64,000 nt of DNA from Stieleria tagensis (GTDB lineage: Bacteria; Planctomycetota; Planctomycetia; Pirellulales; Pirellulaceae): contig NZ_JAMYFE010000030.1 of assembly GCF_024129865.1 (NCBI RefSeq), positions 120,392-184,391 on the forward strand, in the 5' to 3' direction. The notes under the pieces were generated by a model. It saw nothing but the letters and a program-made list of their open reading frames with translations. It was not told where the DNA came from and did no database searches. Each line of letters opens with the position of its first letter. Position 1 is the first letter of the stretch. The translations under genes were made by a program, and so were the position numbers. This document shows positions 42,644 to 53,463 of the stretch, piece by piece.

Positions 42644-43714
42644 GTGTCGATTTGTGAGTGCGCCGTTCTTCCAGCGCAACAGACGTCGGGCGTGGGTGGC
42701 GATCATGCAGTGGCGAACACCGACAGGGTCGTCCTGAAGGTCGGAACGAAGCAGAGCCCTCCCTTTGCGATCAAGAACGCTGACGGATCGTGGAATGGGA
42801 TTAGCATCGAACTGTGGAAACACCTGACAGACGAATTGAACCTGGAGTTTGAATTCCAGGAGCTCACGCTCGATCAGATGCTTGAGAAGTTAGAGTCAGG
42901 TGAACTTGATGCGGCGGTCGCGGCGATCAGTGTGACGTCGGCCCGACATGAACGCGTTGATTTCTGTCACCCTCATTTTTCGACCGGTCTGGGGATTGCC
43001 GTTGGCAAGCGTGTCAGTAGCAGTCCTTCGATCCTGTTGCGCCGCATTGTCTCCAGTCGATTGGTCCAAACGGTATCGGTCATGGTTGGCGTCATTTTGG
43101 TTTGCGGTTTGCTGTTTTGGTTGTTCGAACGGAAGAGGAACACCACGATGTTTAGCGGCCCACGCCGGCAGGGCATTGGAATGGGTGTCTGGTGGTCAAT
43201 GGTGCTATTGCTTGGGCACAAGGGAATCGTTCCCGTCAGTGCGATGGGACGTATTCTTGCAGCACTAGCGATGTTTTCTAGCATCCTCGTTCTATCAATC
43301 CTGACAGGCGTCATCACATCGGTATTGACCGTTCAACAACTGGACACCGGGATCACGCGGGTCACGGATCTACACCATGTCCGAGTCGCAACGGTGACCT
43401 CTAGCACGAGTGCGGACTACCTGCGGCAGCGTCGAATTTTCTTCCGCGGTTACGACACACTTGGCGAGGCCATCCGGTCGGTCGACGATGGCAAGGCGGA
43501 TGCAGTGGTCTATGACGCTGCATTGTTGAAGTATTTGACGAGCGAGGAATTTGGCAATCGCATTGAGGTCTTGCCGGCTTTGTTCAATGTTCAGGAATAC
43601 GCCATCGCGCTGCAGCCTGGAAGTGGACTGCGAAAGTCGCTCAACGAAGAACTTCTGCGATATCGCGAGAGCGATGCGTGGGACGCGCTGGTTTACCGAT
43701 ACTTGGGAGAATGA
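42644..43714 (+). CDS. GluR0-like ligand-gated channel, degenerate filter
   Basis: A bacterial ionotropic-glutamate-receptor-like protein: a periplasmic binding domain in two halves around a small pore. First half about residues 28-125 (VGTKQSPPFAIKNADGSWNG, RHERVDF). First helix 141-161, re-entrant pore GMGVWWSMVLLLGHKGIVP at 179-197, second helix to about 225, then the second half with STSADYLR and ADAVVYDAALL. The pore stretch MVLLLGHKG has lost the TVGYGD filter that its neighbour has. The listed GTG start would cut the signal peptide; in-frame codons from about 42593 (ATT, ten bases after AAAGGAG) encode IATKGASTFGIFAFLSF, a better N-terminus. The next gene begins two bases after this stop. 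Confidence 0.83.
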   Translation: MSICECAVLPAQQTSGVGGDHAVANTDRVVLKVGTKQSPPFAIKNADGSWNGISIELWKHLTDELNLEFEFQELTLDQMLEKLESGELDAAVAAISVTSARHERVDFCHPHFSTGLGIAVGKRVSSSPSILLRRIVSSRLVQTVSVMVGVILVCGLLFWLFERKRNTTMFSGPRRQGIGMGVWWSMVLLLGHKGIVPVSAMGRILAALAMFSSILVLSILTGVITSVLTVQQLDTGITRVTDLHHVRVATVTSSTSADYLRQRRIFFRGYDTLGEAIRSVDDGKADAVVYDAALLKYLTSEEFGNRIEVLPALFNVQEYAIALQPGSGLRKSLNEELLRYRESDAWDALVYRYLGE

Positions 43715-43715
43715 A

Positions 43716-44864
43716 GTGAAGCGGTTCTTTTCTTGCTGGCCGATCATCGTGTTCGTCATCTGCCTGTGGGGAATGAACTCTCGGGCCATCAGCCAAGACG
43801 AAGTGTCTGCGGAATCGACGTGGGGTCAATCGGAACTTCCTAGCACGCTGGTGGTGGCCACCCGTGAAGTGCCACCGTTTGCGATGCGCAACGAGAACGG
43901 CCAGTGGATCGGAATCAGTATCGACCTGCTCCGGGAAGTGAAGGCCGAACTCGAGCGCGAATCCGATCAGCAGATCAACCTCGAGTTCAAAGAAATGTCG
44001 CTGACCGAAATGCTCGATGCCGTCGAGCACTCCGAGGTGACCCTCGCCGCTGCCGCAATCACGATGAATTATGACCGCGAGAAACGAATGGACTTTACAC
44101 ATTCGTTTCATACGTCAGGGCTTGGGATCGCCGTCGCAGCGAAACAACGGCGATCAGGTTGGTCGGGAATCATCGACGCCGTTCTGTCCAAGACCTTCTT
44201 GCGGATCGTGGCTGGTTTGCTGCTGGCGATGCTGGTCAGTGCAGTCGGGATTTATCTGTTTGAACGAAAATACAACCGTGAACAGTTCGACAAGGGGTGG
44301 GTGAAAGGAATCGCCGCCGGAATGTGGTGGGCTGCTGTGACGCTGACCACGGTCGGCTACGGCGACAAAGTCCCACGGACACTTGGGGGCCGCACGATTG
44401 GGTTGATATGGATGTTCGCGGGATTGTTTATCATCGCCGGGTTCACCGCAGCGGTGACGTCTGCTCTGACGCTGACCGAGTTGCGAGCCAGAATCAGCGG
44501 CCCCTCGGATTTATCCCGGGCAAAAGTCGCGACAGTGGACGGATCCACCTCGGCGGACTACCTGCGTTCTCGACACATCCGGTTCGCCAAGCATCCTGAC
44601 GTGGATTCCGCGTTGGCTAGTTTGGTGGCGAACAACTGCGACGCGGTTGTCTACGATGCGGCGATCCTGAAATACCAAACCTATCAGAACCATTCCGGGG
44701 AAGCGTTTGTGTTGCCAGGCTCGTTCGAGCGGCAACACTATGCGTTTGCCCTGCCAAGCGACAGTCCGTTGCGCGAGCCAATCAATCAAGTCTTATTGCG
44801 GCAAACATCCGCCCCAAAATGGGATGATGTTCTGGCAACCTATTTTGGTGAAGTACAGCCCTAA
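43716..44864 (+). CDS. GluR0-like ligand-gated potassium channel
   Basis: A 382-residue paralogue of the gene before it, from GTG 43716 (GGGAGA before it). It has a signal peptide (1 to about 25), first binding half (VVATREVPPFAMRNENGQWI, DREKRMDF), first helix about 160-183, pore with the canonical K+ filter TVGYGD at 212-217, second helix about 227-250, then the second binding half (STSADYLR, CDAVVYDAAIL). It should form a potassium-selective channel opened by a small ligand, likely an amino acid, as known for Synechocystis GluR0. Its two-base spacing from the degenerate paralogue indicates one transcript, and a mixed channel is possible. Confidence 0.9.
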   Translation: MKRFFSCWPIIVFVICLWGMNSRAISQDEVSAESTWGQSELPSTLVVATREVPPFAMRNENGQWIGISIDLLREVKAELERESDQQINLEFKEMSLTEMLDAVEHSEVTLAAAAITMNYDREKRMDFTHSFHTSGLGIAVAAKQRRSGWSGIIDAVLSKTFLRIVAGLLLAMLVSAVGIYLFERKYNREQFDKGWVKGIAAGMWWAAVTLTTVGYGDKVPRTLGGRTIGLIWMFAGLFIIAGFTAAVTSALTLTELRARISGPSDLSRAKVATVDGSTSADYLRSRHIRFAKHPDVDSALASLVANNCDAVVYDAAILKYQTYQNHSGEAFVLPGSFERQHYAFALPSDSPLREPINQVLLRQTSAPKWDDVLATYFGEVQP

Positions 44865-44921
44865 GATTCCAGAATCTCGCATCCTTGGCCAATCTTATCC
44901 CTCGAAACAACGGGCAGACGA

Positions 44922-46010
44922 TTGAACGCGAAACAATTTTTCAAGAAGCACACCAAAGTCGGTGCGCGCCCGGGCACGTTGGTCATTCCAAAAGAAGCAC
45001 CGCCGCCCAGGATTTCATCGATCCATTATTCCGGGACAACGCACCGGACCGCGACCGTCGACACGGTCGATGAATTGACCGAGGCCTTCAACGACCAGGA
45101 AATGACTTGGGTCGATATTCAAGGCTTTGGCGATCGAACGATCATGCGAAAACTGGGAACGATCTTCAACTTACATCCCTTGCTGCTGGAAGACATCGTC
45201 AACGTCCCACAGCGTCCCAAGAGCGAGCCCTACGACGATCAATTGCTGGTCATCGTACGGATGGTGCGGATGGGCGAGGATGACGATCGAGGCGAGCCAA
45301 CGGTTGATATGGAACAAGTCAGCATGGTGATCGCCAAGGATTACTTGATCACGTTTCAGGAAAAATATGGTGACATCCTGGACCCGGTTCGCAAGCGACT
45401 GGTTGCCAACAAGGGGCTGATTCGCAAGCGTGGCGCCGACTACTTGGCCTATGTGATCGCAGACACGATCATCGACGCCTACTACCCGGTTCTGGAAGTC
45501 GTGGGAGATCGCTTGGAGGCGCTTGAGAGTTCCGTGATCGACAACCCGTCACCGGCCGTGCTGGGGGAACTCAACCGGCTGAAGAATCAATTGATCAATT
45601 TGCGTCGCGCGATTTGGCCGCAGCGCGAAGCCATCAACGAACTCGTTCGCGGCGATCACAAGTTGATTTCCGAAGAGGTCGGCGTCTACCTTCGTGACAC
45701 CTATGACCATTGCATCCAGACTTCGGAAGTGGCGGAAATGTATCGCGAAATGGTCACCGGACTGATGAACACTTATTTGTCGTCGGTCGCCAACCGGACC
45801 AACGAAGTGATGAAAGTGCTGACGATCATGGCGAGCATCTTCATTCCGCTGACCTTTATGGCTGGCATCTACGGAATGAATTTCGAGCACATGCCAGAAT
45901 TAAAGTACCAGTACTCCTATGCAATTCTGTGGATCGCAATGCTGGTCGTCACGGTGGGGATGCTGCTGTTCTTCTGGCGAAAGGGATGGATTTTCGAACG
46001 CAGGCGTTGA
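44922..46010 (+). CDS. corA: CorA-family magnesium/divalent cation transporter
   Basis: A 362-residue CorA-type channel. The long cytoplasmic N-terminal domain is followed by two C-terminal helices, the first running into YGMNFEHMPE with the GMN signature (residues about 314-316), the second about 330-350 (SYAILWIAMLVVTVGMLLFF), then the basic tail KGWIFERRR. The length and motif are normal for the family; it conducts Mg2+, Co2+ or Ni2+. The start is TTG at 44922 with no strong ribosome binding site. It stands 57 bases behind the ligand-gated channel pair in the same direction and may be co-transcribed. Confidence 0.93.
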   Translation: MNAKQFFKKHTKVGARPGTLVIPKEAPPPRISSIHYSGTTHRTATVDTVDELTEAFNDQEMTWVDIQGFGDRTIMRKLGTIFNLHPLLLEDIVNVPQRPKSEPYDDQLLVIVRMVRMGEDDDRGEPTVDMEQVSMVIAKDYLITFQEKYGDILDPVRKRLVANKGLIRKRGADYLAYVIADTIIDAYYPVLEVVGDRLEALESSVIDNPSPAVLGELNRLKNQLINLRRAIWPQREAINELVRGDHKLISEEVGVYLRDTYDHCIQTSEVAEMYREMVTGLMNTYLSSVANRTNEVMKVLTIMASIFIPLTFMAGIYGMNFEHMPELKYQYSYAILWIAMLVVTVGMLLFFWRKGWIFERRR

Positions 46011-46093
46011 GCGTGAGTGTTCTGATTCGTAGACGCACGTGGCCAACAATCGGTTCGATGCCGAGCCATTCGGCGGGTTGATCAATCAAAGCC

Positions 46094-46936
46094 CTAAGAG
46101 GAACTGATTGCCGTTTGCACGTTGTCCGAGTCAAGCAATGGATCACCGCCTTGTTGCTGGTTGGCCCACACGCCAACCTCAGTGCTTTCGACGTCACCGC
46201 GGATCGTTGCAAATGCGACATCCGCTGCATCGCGACCGGTTCCGATGCGGACAAAACCTCCGATCGGCGCCAGCCGCGTGGCGTCGAATAGAAACCAGCG
46301 GCCATCAAAGTAGGCTTCGAAAAAACCATGAAAGTCAGCTGGCTGAAGATTTGCTGCATAACCGGAAACGTAGCGTGCCGGGATGCCCATCGCTCGACAC
46401 AGGCTGATCGCAACGTGCGCATAGTCACGACAAACGCCGGTCCGCTGTAACAAGACATCGCAGGCGGTGGTCGTCGGACCGGTCGTACCAGGAACGTACG
46501 TGATTTGGTCGAATACCCAATTGCAAATCGCCGTCACGCGAGAATAGCCGGGGACCAAGTCGCCAAATTCTTCGCCAGCAAATCGATACAATTTATCTGA
46601 TTCGCAGTAGCGGCTTGGGTTGAGGTATGCCAAGACATCCGCGGGTAAGTCTTGGTAGTCGACTTCATTCAAATCAGCTGCATTGACTTCTTCGGCATGC
46701 AGTTCCACTGTGGCACGGTACTGAACCGTCATCTCACCGGGCATTGCGGACACTCGAAACAGGCGATTCCCCAGTGCCCCAACGGCGCACTCGTCGATCT
46801 TGTGAAACGGAAGGATTTCGATCGATTCGCTGGTCGTTGATTGGTGTCGATTTTGCGCGACGGAAATGTTGAACAAAAACGTCGTCGGCGACTTAACCGT
46901 ATAAGAGAGTTGGCTTCCGACCAAAATTTGATTCAT
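46094..46936 (-). CDS. Transglutaminase-like cysteine protease-fold protein
   Basis: A 280-residue cytoplasmic protein with a bacterial transglutaminase-like domain. Residues 1 to about 130 form the N-terminal beta domain found in such proteins (MNQILVGSQLSYTVKSPTTF, AVGALGNRLFRVSAMPGE). The catalytic core is at about 140-240: GVCRDYAHVAISLCRAMGI with Cys168, the HGFFEAYFDGRW segment with His, and LFDATRL with Asp, giving the Cys-His-Asp triad. Such proteins act as peptidases or peptide-modifying enzymes. The gene is monocistronic and convergent with corA. Confidence 0.88.
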   Translation of the reverse strand: MNQILVGSQLSYTVKSPTTFLFNISVAQNRHQSTTSESIEILPFHKIDECAVGALGNRLFRVSAMPGEMTVQYRATVELHAEEVNAADLNEVDYQDLPADVLAYLNPSRYCESDKLYRFAGEEFGDLVPGYSRVTAICNWVFDQITYVPGTTGPTTTACDVLLQRTGVCRDYAHVAISLCRAMGIPARYVSGYAANLQPADFHGFFEAYFDGRWFLFDATRLAPIGGFVRIGTGRDAADVAFATIRGDVESTEVGVWANQQQGGDPLLDSDNVQTAISSS

Positions 46937-47087
46937 AAGGGATTCGATCTTTCTTCACAGAGGGGTGATGCATCAGCGAGACGCCTGCATGATACCACCG
47001 CCAGCCCCCGCTCTCGAAAAAATTCCCGTGAGTTCCGCTGCCGCTTGATTGCGGGTTAGGTCGTGATCGCCAACCTCCTGCGAACGC

Positions 47088-48437
<1,350 letters not shown>

Positions 48438-48449
48438 CCAATCCTTCAA

Positions 48450-48686
48450 TCAGGTCATTTGCCAAAAGTTGAAAACGAGATACAGCAATATCGCAAACCC
48501 AGGCAGGATCAGACACGCGAACATGATCAACGCAAGCTTTAGAATCTGCCATTCCTCGTCGTCGCACAGTTTGTCGTTGCGGCGAATCGAATTTTGCGAC
48601 AAGGCGTGTCGTTCACTGGATGATGGCGAACTTCGATTGATGTGAGTCTTGACCGAATTCGGCTGGGAGATTAGGTGTTGAATCAT
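48450..48686 (-). CDS. Small membrane protein before nhaA
   Basis: A 78-residue protein taken from ATG 48686 (MIQHLISQPN); the longer frame from 48791 looks non-coding upstream. The N-terminal half is polar, and one hydrophobic helix at about 52-74 (ALIMFACLILPGFAILLYLVF) ends in FNFWQMT. No family is recognised. The stop lies 12 bases before the nhaA start, so they are likely co-transcribed and it may assist the antiporter; this is only context. Confidence 0.5.
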   Translation of the reverse strand: MIQHLISQPNSVKTHINRSSPSSSERHALSQNSIRRNDKLCDDEEWQILKLALIMFACLILPGFAILLYLVFNFWQMT

Positions 48687-49313
48687 GGCACGAGTCTCCG
48701 TTGGGCGTGGAAGCAACGTTGATAGCGAGCGTTTCGTCCGTCCATCGATCGCGAATTGGAATTGCGCCAGGGTGAATGCGCTGAATCTCAATCATGCAAT
48801 GCCCAGACCAAACACCCAAAGCAACGAATTCGCCATCGATCCGCCAGCTTTCGTGCGTGAAGCGTCAACCCCAGTTTGCGCGGCGACAACCCAAGTTGAC
48901 GCGCGTTGACTGAATCAACGATCTGATCTTGCGGGAGCAGCAGACGTTTAAGCGGCCAGAGAGAGTGTGTGTGGCGCTCTTTAGAGTGCTTGGCGATGAA
49001 GGGCTATCCGCTGGCGTGGATAGCGATCATGAACCGCCAGCGGATCGCTCGTTGTGTTGCAAAGAAAAGAGCCGGCGACACGGTGCATCACGCTAGGACG
49101 CGATTTTCTGGAATCCAATCGATTTGATCGACACCTACCTGTGATCAGCAGGCCGAAGTCGACGCAGGAATTTTCGCTAGTGGCGCCGAGGTTACAGTTT
49201 GGCAAGCGTCAACACGACAGCACGCGCGCCCCCGATCGTCGGAAACATTGCGTCTCCCAGGAGCGGCGGGCTTGGTCGATTGGATCTGAGTTCTCTTTTG
49301 CGAGAGCGAGATG
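48687..49313. other. Intergenic region, nothing recognised
   Basis: About 625 bases of non-coding sequence between the nhaA unit and the lipoprotein gene. Open frames on both strands are short and without support. No strong promoter, RNA or repeat was found. Confidence 0.5.
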
Positions 49314-49820
49314 CTACATGTTTGCTTGCTTAATTTTGACGGCCGGCCCCAATTCGATCGGCGGCACTGTTGTCTCGCCGCCAGCCACGTTGACTTCGAT
49401 TGGCGTTGTTTCAGTCGATCCAAATTTCGGATCGATTAGCAAGTACGAGTTGTAAACTTTTGAACTGCTGGGGTCGTCAGCTGCCACCCCGGGATTCATG
49501 TCTTCAACAAACGTTTTGAAAAACGTGACTTTGTAATTTCCCGCGGGTGCTCCTTCGAATCTCCCCAGTGTCTTGACAATGACTTTGCCCGTGGCGTCTG
49601 TTGCGCCGCCACAAGCCCAGCGGCTGTTGGAGGGGTTTTCTGGAATCATTTGAACGCTGACTCCTTCGATCGGCGCTCCGCCCTGATTGACCGACAGTGT
49701 CAGGGGATGTAGTTCTGGTAAACCATCCGGGGTGCCGCCAGATCCACACCCTGCCAGCGCGGCTCCCAAGATTCCAAGGGCAAGTGAAAGTCGAAATGTT
49801 GAACGCTTGCTGTTACTCAT
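49314..49820 (-). CDS. Lipoprotein with beta-sandwich (carboxypeptidase-regulatory-like) fold
   Basis: A 168-residue exported lipoprotein. The N-terminus has a signal peptide with lipobox LAGC (Cys25). The rest reads as a single beta domain, with patterns such as LSVNQGGAPIEGVSVQMIPE and GKVIVKT that are common in planctomycete lipoproteins with carboxypeptidase-regulatory-like or Cna-B folds. No catalytic residue is visible. It follows the DUF1559 gene at 49929 on the same strand with 108 bases between. These DUF1559-lipoprotein pairs are frequent in planctomycetes. The role is unknown. Confidence 0.75.
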   Translation of the reverse strand: MSNSKRSTFRLSLALGILGAALAGCGSGGTPDGLPELHPLTLSVNQGGAPIEGVSVQMIPENPSNSRWACGGATDATGKVIVKTLGRFEGAPAGNYKVTFFKTFVEDMNPGVAADDPSSSKVYNSYLLIDPKFGSTETTPIEVNVAGGETTVPPIELGPAVKIKQANM

Positions 49821-49928
49821 TCTGATGCCTGTAATTGCCTCTGATGGGCATGTGAACTAATTGGTGAAGTGATGAAATGTCACCGCGGTGACAACTTGTG
49901 ACCCTCGAAGTCGTTTTTTGACGGCAGG

Positions 49929-51032
49929 CTATTCCAGTTCGGTGACTTCCTTGCCCTGTGGCGAACCCATGGCGCCCCAGATGCCATAGGGGCTGTTGCC
50001 GGTGGTGACTTGCGCGGCATTGACGTCACCGCTGTCAATCGAGTCCGTGATGAATCGAACCGAGCCGTCAAACATCAGCGTTTGCACCCCGCCCTGGTGT
50101 TGGCTGGATGGCGAGTACGTTCCCCAACTGTTGTTGTTTCCACCGTAGGCGCAAGACGGTGCGTTGGGCGGCAGCGTCGTCGTGAACTTGTTATTGATCG
50201 TGCGACCATCCCCCAGGATCAAACCACGCCAGCAATCGGCGCCGGTTTCATATTCGTAGGGGTTATTTGCATTGAGCGGCACTGTTAAACAGGGTCCTGG
50301 TTTGCCGGTGCCGCCGTTGTAAATGCCATTGAATGCCGCCACGTCGCCTTTGACCGTCGCAAATCCGCGCGGCGTCGCAGCGACTTCGCTCATTGCGATC
50401 GTATTAGCGGTTCCATCCAGGATGTCGCGGAAACGACGTCTGGTTTCGTTGAACTTCTCTGGCAGCGCGGGGAGAAAAATGCTGCGATAGTCTCCCCTAG
50501 CGATTGTGCTCGCCTCTTGCGAGTTGGTGCGGGCGTTGTGCCACATTTCGTCACCGACCGAGAACACATAGGTGTTTTTCGAAATGTTGTTGTATTCCGG
50601 GGTGTCTGCATTTGCCGCCGACGGGCAGATAAAAGACGACTGGGGCCCCGCATTTCGAAGGGTCTCGCTTTCCCAAGGCGATGAACCAGGAGGCGCTTGT
50701 TTTGCGTCGTTCACGAACCCTTCGTACAGAGCTGTCATTTCCATAAATGGCATCAGGAAAATCGCGGCACTAACGGTGCGGGTGCCGTTGGGCGCCCCTC
50801 CGGAGTAGCCTTCGAACCAAACGGCACCGGCCGGGAACTGTTTATAGGCGCTATGGTAATTTTGCAGTGCCAGGCCTAGCTGTTTCATGTTGTTGGAGCA
50901 TTGCATCCGGCGAGCCGCTTCGCGTGCGGCTTGAACGGCCGGCAACAACAGTCCCACCATGATGCCGATAATGGCGATCACAACCAACAGTTCAACTAGC
51001 GTAAAGCCATTTCTCGCGTCTGAACGTTTCAC
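49929..51032 (-). CDS. DUF1559 prepilin-type protein
   Basis: A 367-residue DUF1559 (SBP_bac_10) protein. The N-terminus has the prepilin motif GFTLVELLVVIAIIGIMVGLLL, split as GFTLVELLV then VIAIIGIMVGLL, where cleavage is expected before Phe, followed by PAVQAAREAARRMQCSNN. The long C-terminal domain is of the DUF1559 kind and ends with SSQHQGGVQTLMFDGSVRF. Such proteins are abundant only in planctomycetes and related groups. They probably build or modify a pseudopilus or extracellular structure. It is divergent from the pair at 51994 and 53464, with 960 bases between. Confidence 0.9.
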   Translation of the reverse strand: MKRSDARNGFTLVELLVVIAIIGIMVGLLLPAVQAAREAARRMQCSNNMKQLGLALQNYHSAYKQFPAGAVWFEGYSGGAPNGTRTVSAAIFLMPFMEMTALYEGFVNDAKQAPPGSSPWESETLRNAGPQSSFICPSAANADTPEYNNISKNTYVFSVGDEMWHNARTNSQEASTIARGDYRSIFLPALPEKFNETRRRFRDILDGTANTIAMSEVAATPRGFATVKGDVAAFNGIYNGGTGKPGPCLTVPLNANNPYEYETGADCWRGLILGDGRTINNKFTTTLPPNAPSCAYGGNNNSWGTYSPSSQHQGGVQTLMFDGSVRFITDSIDSGDVNAAQVTTGNSPYGIWGAMGSPQGKEVTELE

Positions 51033-51993
51033 ACTTGATTCCTAAGGGATTGGGTCATCCGAATGGGTCTGTTTGTTAAGTCGACGATGAGAGTGGAGTC
51101 GTTCCTGTGCGGCGGACCGCGTTGACGCAGTCATCGCCGTCAGCCGAAGAAAGACGAATCGCTCTCGATCGCTCGCCGAGTCCCTGAAGCAACGCTTGTT
51201 CCGAACGCCGGGGAGGGGAGCATTCCACCCGCCGTGATTTAGCGGCAACGGTCAGTGGCGCCCGAGTCCAAAGCATCATCAACGGAACAACACGATGGCC
51301 CTGTTGTTGGCTAACGATGACGCGAGCAACCTTAGTGATCGCTGTGAAAACCCCTGCAATGTTTGAAAATTTTCTGGGCGGTTTTCATCGGCGGCCCAGG
51401 GCTGAATCGATCTGCATGGATGACGCTCCCATTCGTAGCAGCGTCGTCATGAACTGCACTCCAAGCGTGCAGCCGACGGCAGGTTCAATGGCAGGAACAG
51501 CACGTTTGTTATTCGTGTGTTCTGATCACAACCGATCGCGTGAGTGTTGAAGTGGAGCTGTCGCGTGGGGCATTGGCTGTTGGCAACCCGCTGCGCCAGC
51601 GAAGGATCTCGTTAACACTCTAAATCCCTCGCACACCGGCTTTGTTGATTCAGGTCCGAGGAACCGGACGCTAGCGCGTGCCGGATGATTGGAGACTTGC
51701 GAGATGGTATTGCGCTGCTCAACAAAGGTGGCGCTGACTTGCCAGTACGGCGAGACAACTTGGAGAGAAAAATTCCTCGCAAAGTTGCTTCTCGGCGGTC
51801 GTTTTTTCGGCACTCTTTCTTACAGCCGGATTCGTCTCGCCGGCGATCGGTGATGCAGGCTTAATTTGTCAAGGCGAGCGGGATTTTTCGATACCCGAGA
51901 TCGGCCGAACGGTTCAATTGATCACCATTGTTAATGCATTACCGTTTTGCTGTTTTGGCAAAAGGTCTAGGTCTCTTACGTTAGGAAATTGAA
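51033..51993. other. Divergent region between DUF1559 genes
   Basis: 960 bases without a supported gene. Several frames are open but have poor composition. The segment near 51655-51690 (GTCCGAGGAACCGGACGCTAG) looks like intergenic sequence seen repeatedly in planctomycete genomes, which I cannot verify here. Confidence 0.4.
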
Positions 51994-53241
51994 ATGCGAG
52001 CTGTTGCATACAACCAGAACCGACGAGCGTTCACGCTGGTCGAATTGCTGGTGGTGATTGCCATCATCGGCATTCTGGTCGGGCTGCTGCTACCAGCGGT
52101 CCAGGCGGCTCGCGAAGCCGCGCGGCGAATGAGCTGCAGTAACAACTTCAAACAGTTGGGGCTAGGGATCCACAACTATCATTCTGGATTCAAACAGTTG
52201 CCGACCCACGGGACAGGAACTTACATGCCGGGCGGACGCGACATTTGGGACGCGGAACCCGGCCGTACTATTTCTGCGAACCGTCGCCTGTCGTTCCTTG
52301 TGGGCTTGATGCCGTTTCTGGAGCAACAAGGTTTATGGGACCAGATTTCCAATCCCCATGGGTTTAATGCCGATGGATCGGTCAAGACTCCGCCGTGGCA
52401 AGCGATGGGGCCACACCCAGACCAGATTCAATATCCGCCGTACACGACGGAGATCCCGATGCTGCGCTGCCCCAGTGACCCGGGTGTCGGCTTGCCAGCG
52501 CTCGGCCGAACCAACTATGCCGCCTGCGCTGGCGACTCGGCGGTTCATTCGCGGGACCCGTATTTGAATGTCGACGAGAAAGGCGAAGACGCGGCGGTGA
52601 CGTTTCCCTACTCAGTGGATCTAGGGCATGCCAACCAATCCAATGGTTCCCAGCGGGGGATGTTCGTCAACACGCGGCAGATGCGGTTCCGCGATTGCAT
52701 GGACGGTTTGTCTAACACGGTGATGTGTGGCGAAATTGCCACCGATTTGGGCGATAGCGACAGCCGAACGATGCTGCCGAACAATGCGCCTTGGGGGGCA
52801 CCGTCGGAGAAAAATGAATGTCGTTTGAATCCCTCGTTCGCCGAGCCGCAACTGGATCCAGAACGGCCACGTTTCTGGGCACCGGGAGCGGCGACGAACG
52901 TGCTGTGGGGGCGTGGTTTCCGCTGGCACGACATGATGCCTAATTATTCACAAATGACGACGGTTCTGTCACCGAACTCGCAATTGTGTTCGGAACGGAG
53001 CGATTCGCGTGACGTCGTCACGCCCGCGTCCAGCCGACACCAGGGTGGCGTGCACGTGCTGATGGGCGACGGTGCCGTGATCTTCATCACGGATTCGATC
53101 GAAGCCGGAGACAAATATGCGCCACAAGTTTCGCACCGTGCCGGTTCACCGGTTCCGGGCAGTCGCAGTCCGTTTGGACTGTGGGGCTCGCTGGGGTCCC
53201 GCGCTGCCGGTGAAGTGATTCAAGAACAATTGAATCAGTAG
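51994..53241 (+). CDS. DUF1559 prepilin-type protein, copy A of a tandem pair
   Basis: A 415-residue DUF1559 protein with AGGAAA before the ATG. The prepilin motif RRAFTLVELLVVIAIIG, then ILVGLLLPAVQ, is at residues 9-35, and the conserved REAARRMSCSNNFKQLGLGI follows. The middle has three Cys-containing segments (LRCPSDPGVG, NYAACAGDSAVH, MLNECR-type), and the C-terminus has RHQGGVHVLMGDGAVIFITD. Its sequence closely tracks the next gene (53464), with most residues identical, so it is a recent duplication. A terminator hairpin follows. Confidence 0.92.
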   Translation: MRAVAYNQNRRAFTLVELLVVIAIIGILVGLLLPAVQAAREAARRMSCSNNFKQLGLGIHNYHSGFKQLPTHGTGTYMPGGRDIWDAEPGRTISANRRLSFLVGLMPFLEQQGLWDQISNPHGFNADGSVKTPPWQAMGPHPDQIQYPPYTTEIPMLRCPSDPGVGLPALGRTNYAACAGDSAVHSRDPYLNVDEKGEDAAVTFPYSVDLGHANQSNGSQRGMFVNTRQMRFRDCMDGLSNTVMCGEIATDLGDSDSRTMLPNNAPWGAPSEKNECRLNPSFAEPQLDPERPRFWAPGAATNVLWGRGFRWHDMMPNYSQMTTVLSPNSQLCSERSDSRDVVTPASSRHQGGVHVLMGDGAVIFITDSIEAGDKYAPQVSHRAGSPVPGSRSPFGLWGSLGSRAAGEVIQEQLNQ

Positions 53242-53255
53242 AGCTCTAAAAACGG

Positions 53256-53283
53256 ACGCTCGGCACGCCAGTGCCGAGCGTTT
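53256..53283 (+). terminator. Intrinsic terminator after DUF1559 copy A
   Basis: ACGCTCGGCAC (53256-53266) pairs with GTGCCGAGCGT (53271-53281) around GCCA, followed by TTTCCCCC. An 11-bp perfect stem; the T run is short, so termination may be partial. Confidence 0.75.
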
Positions 53284-53463
53284 CCCCCAGTTTTCTCGGA
53301 GAAAACATCGCCGACCCGATTGAGCATTGAGAAAAATTGTCTCTCGATTGAGAAATCTTCGTAACCGGACACCACTGGGCGGGTTTTAATATACCCCCCA
53401 GTAGTGCGCCGTTTGTACGTTCGTTGATTTGGCGCAAGACATTTTTCTTCTTTGCAGGGACTG

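Noticed and set aside
51526..51813. Minus-strand frame of 95 codons between DUF1559 genes
   Set aside because: No start signal; composition like planctomycete intergenic sequence.
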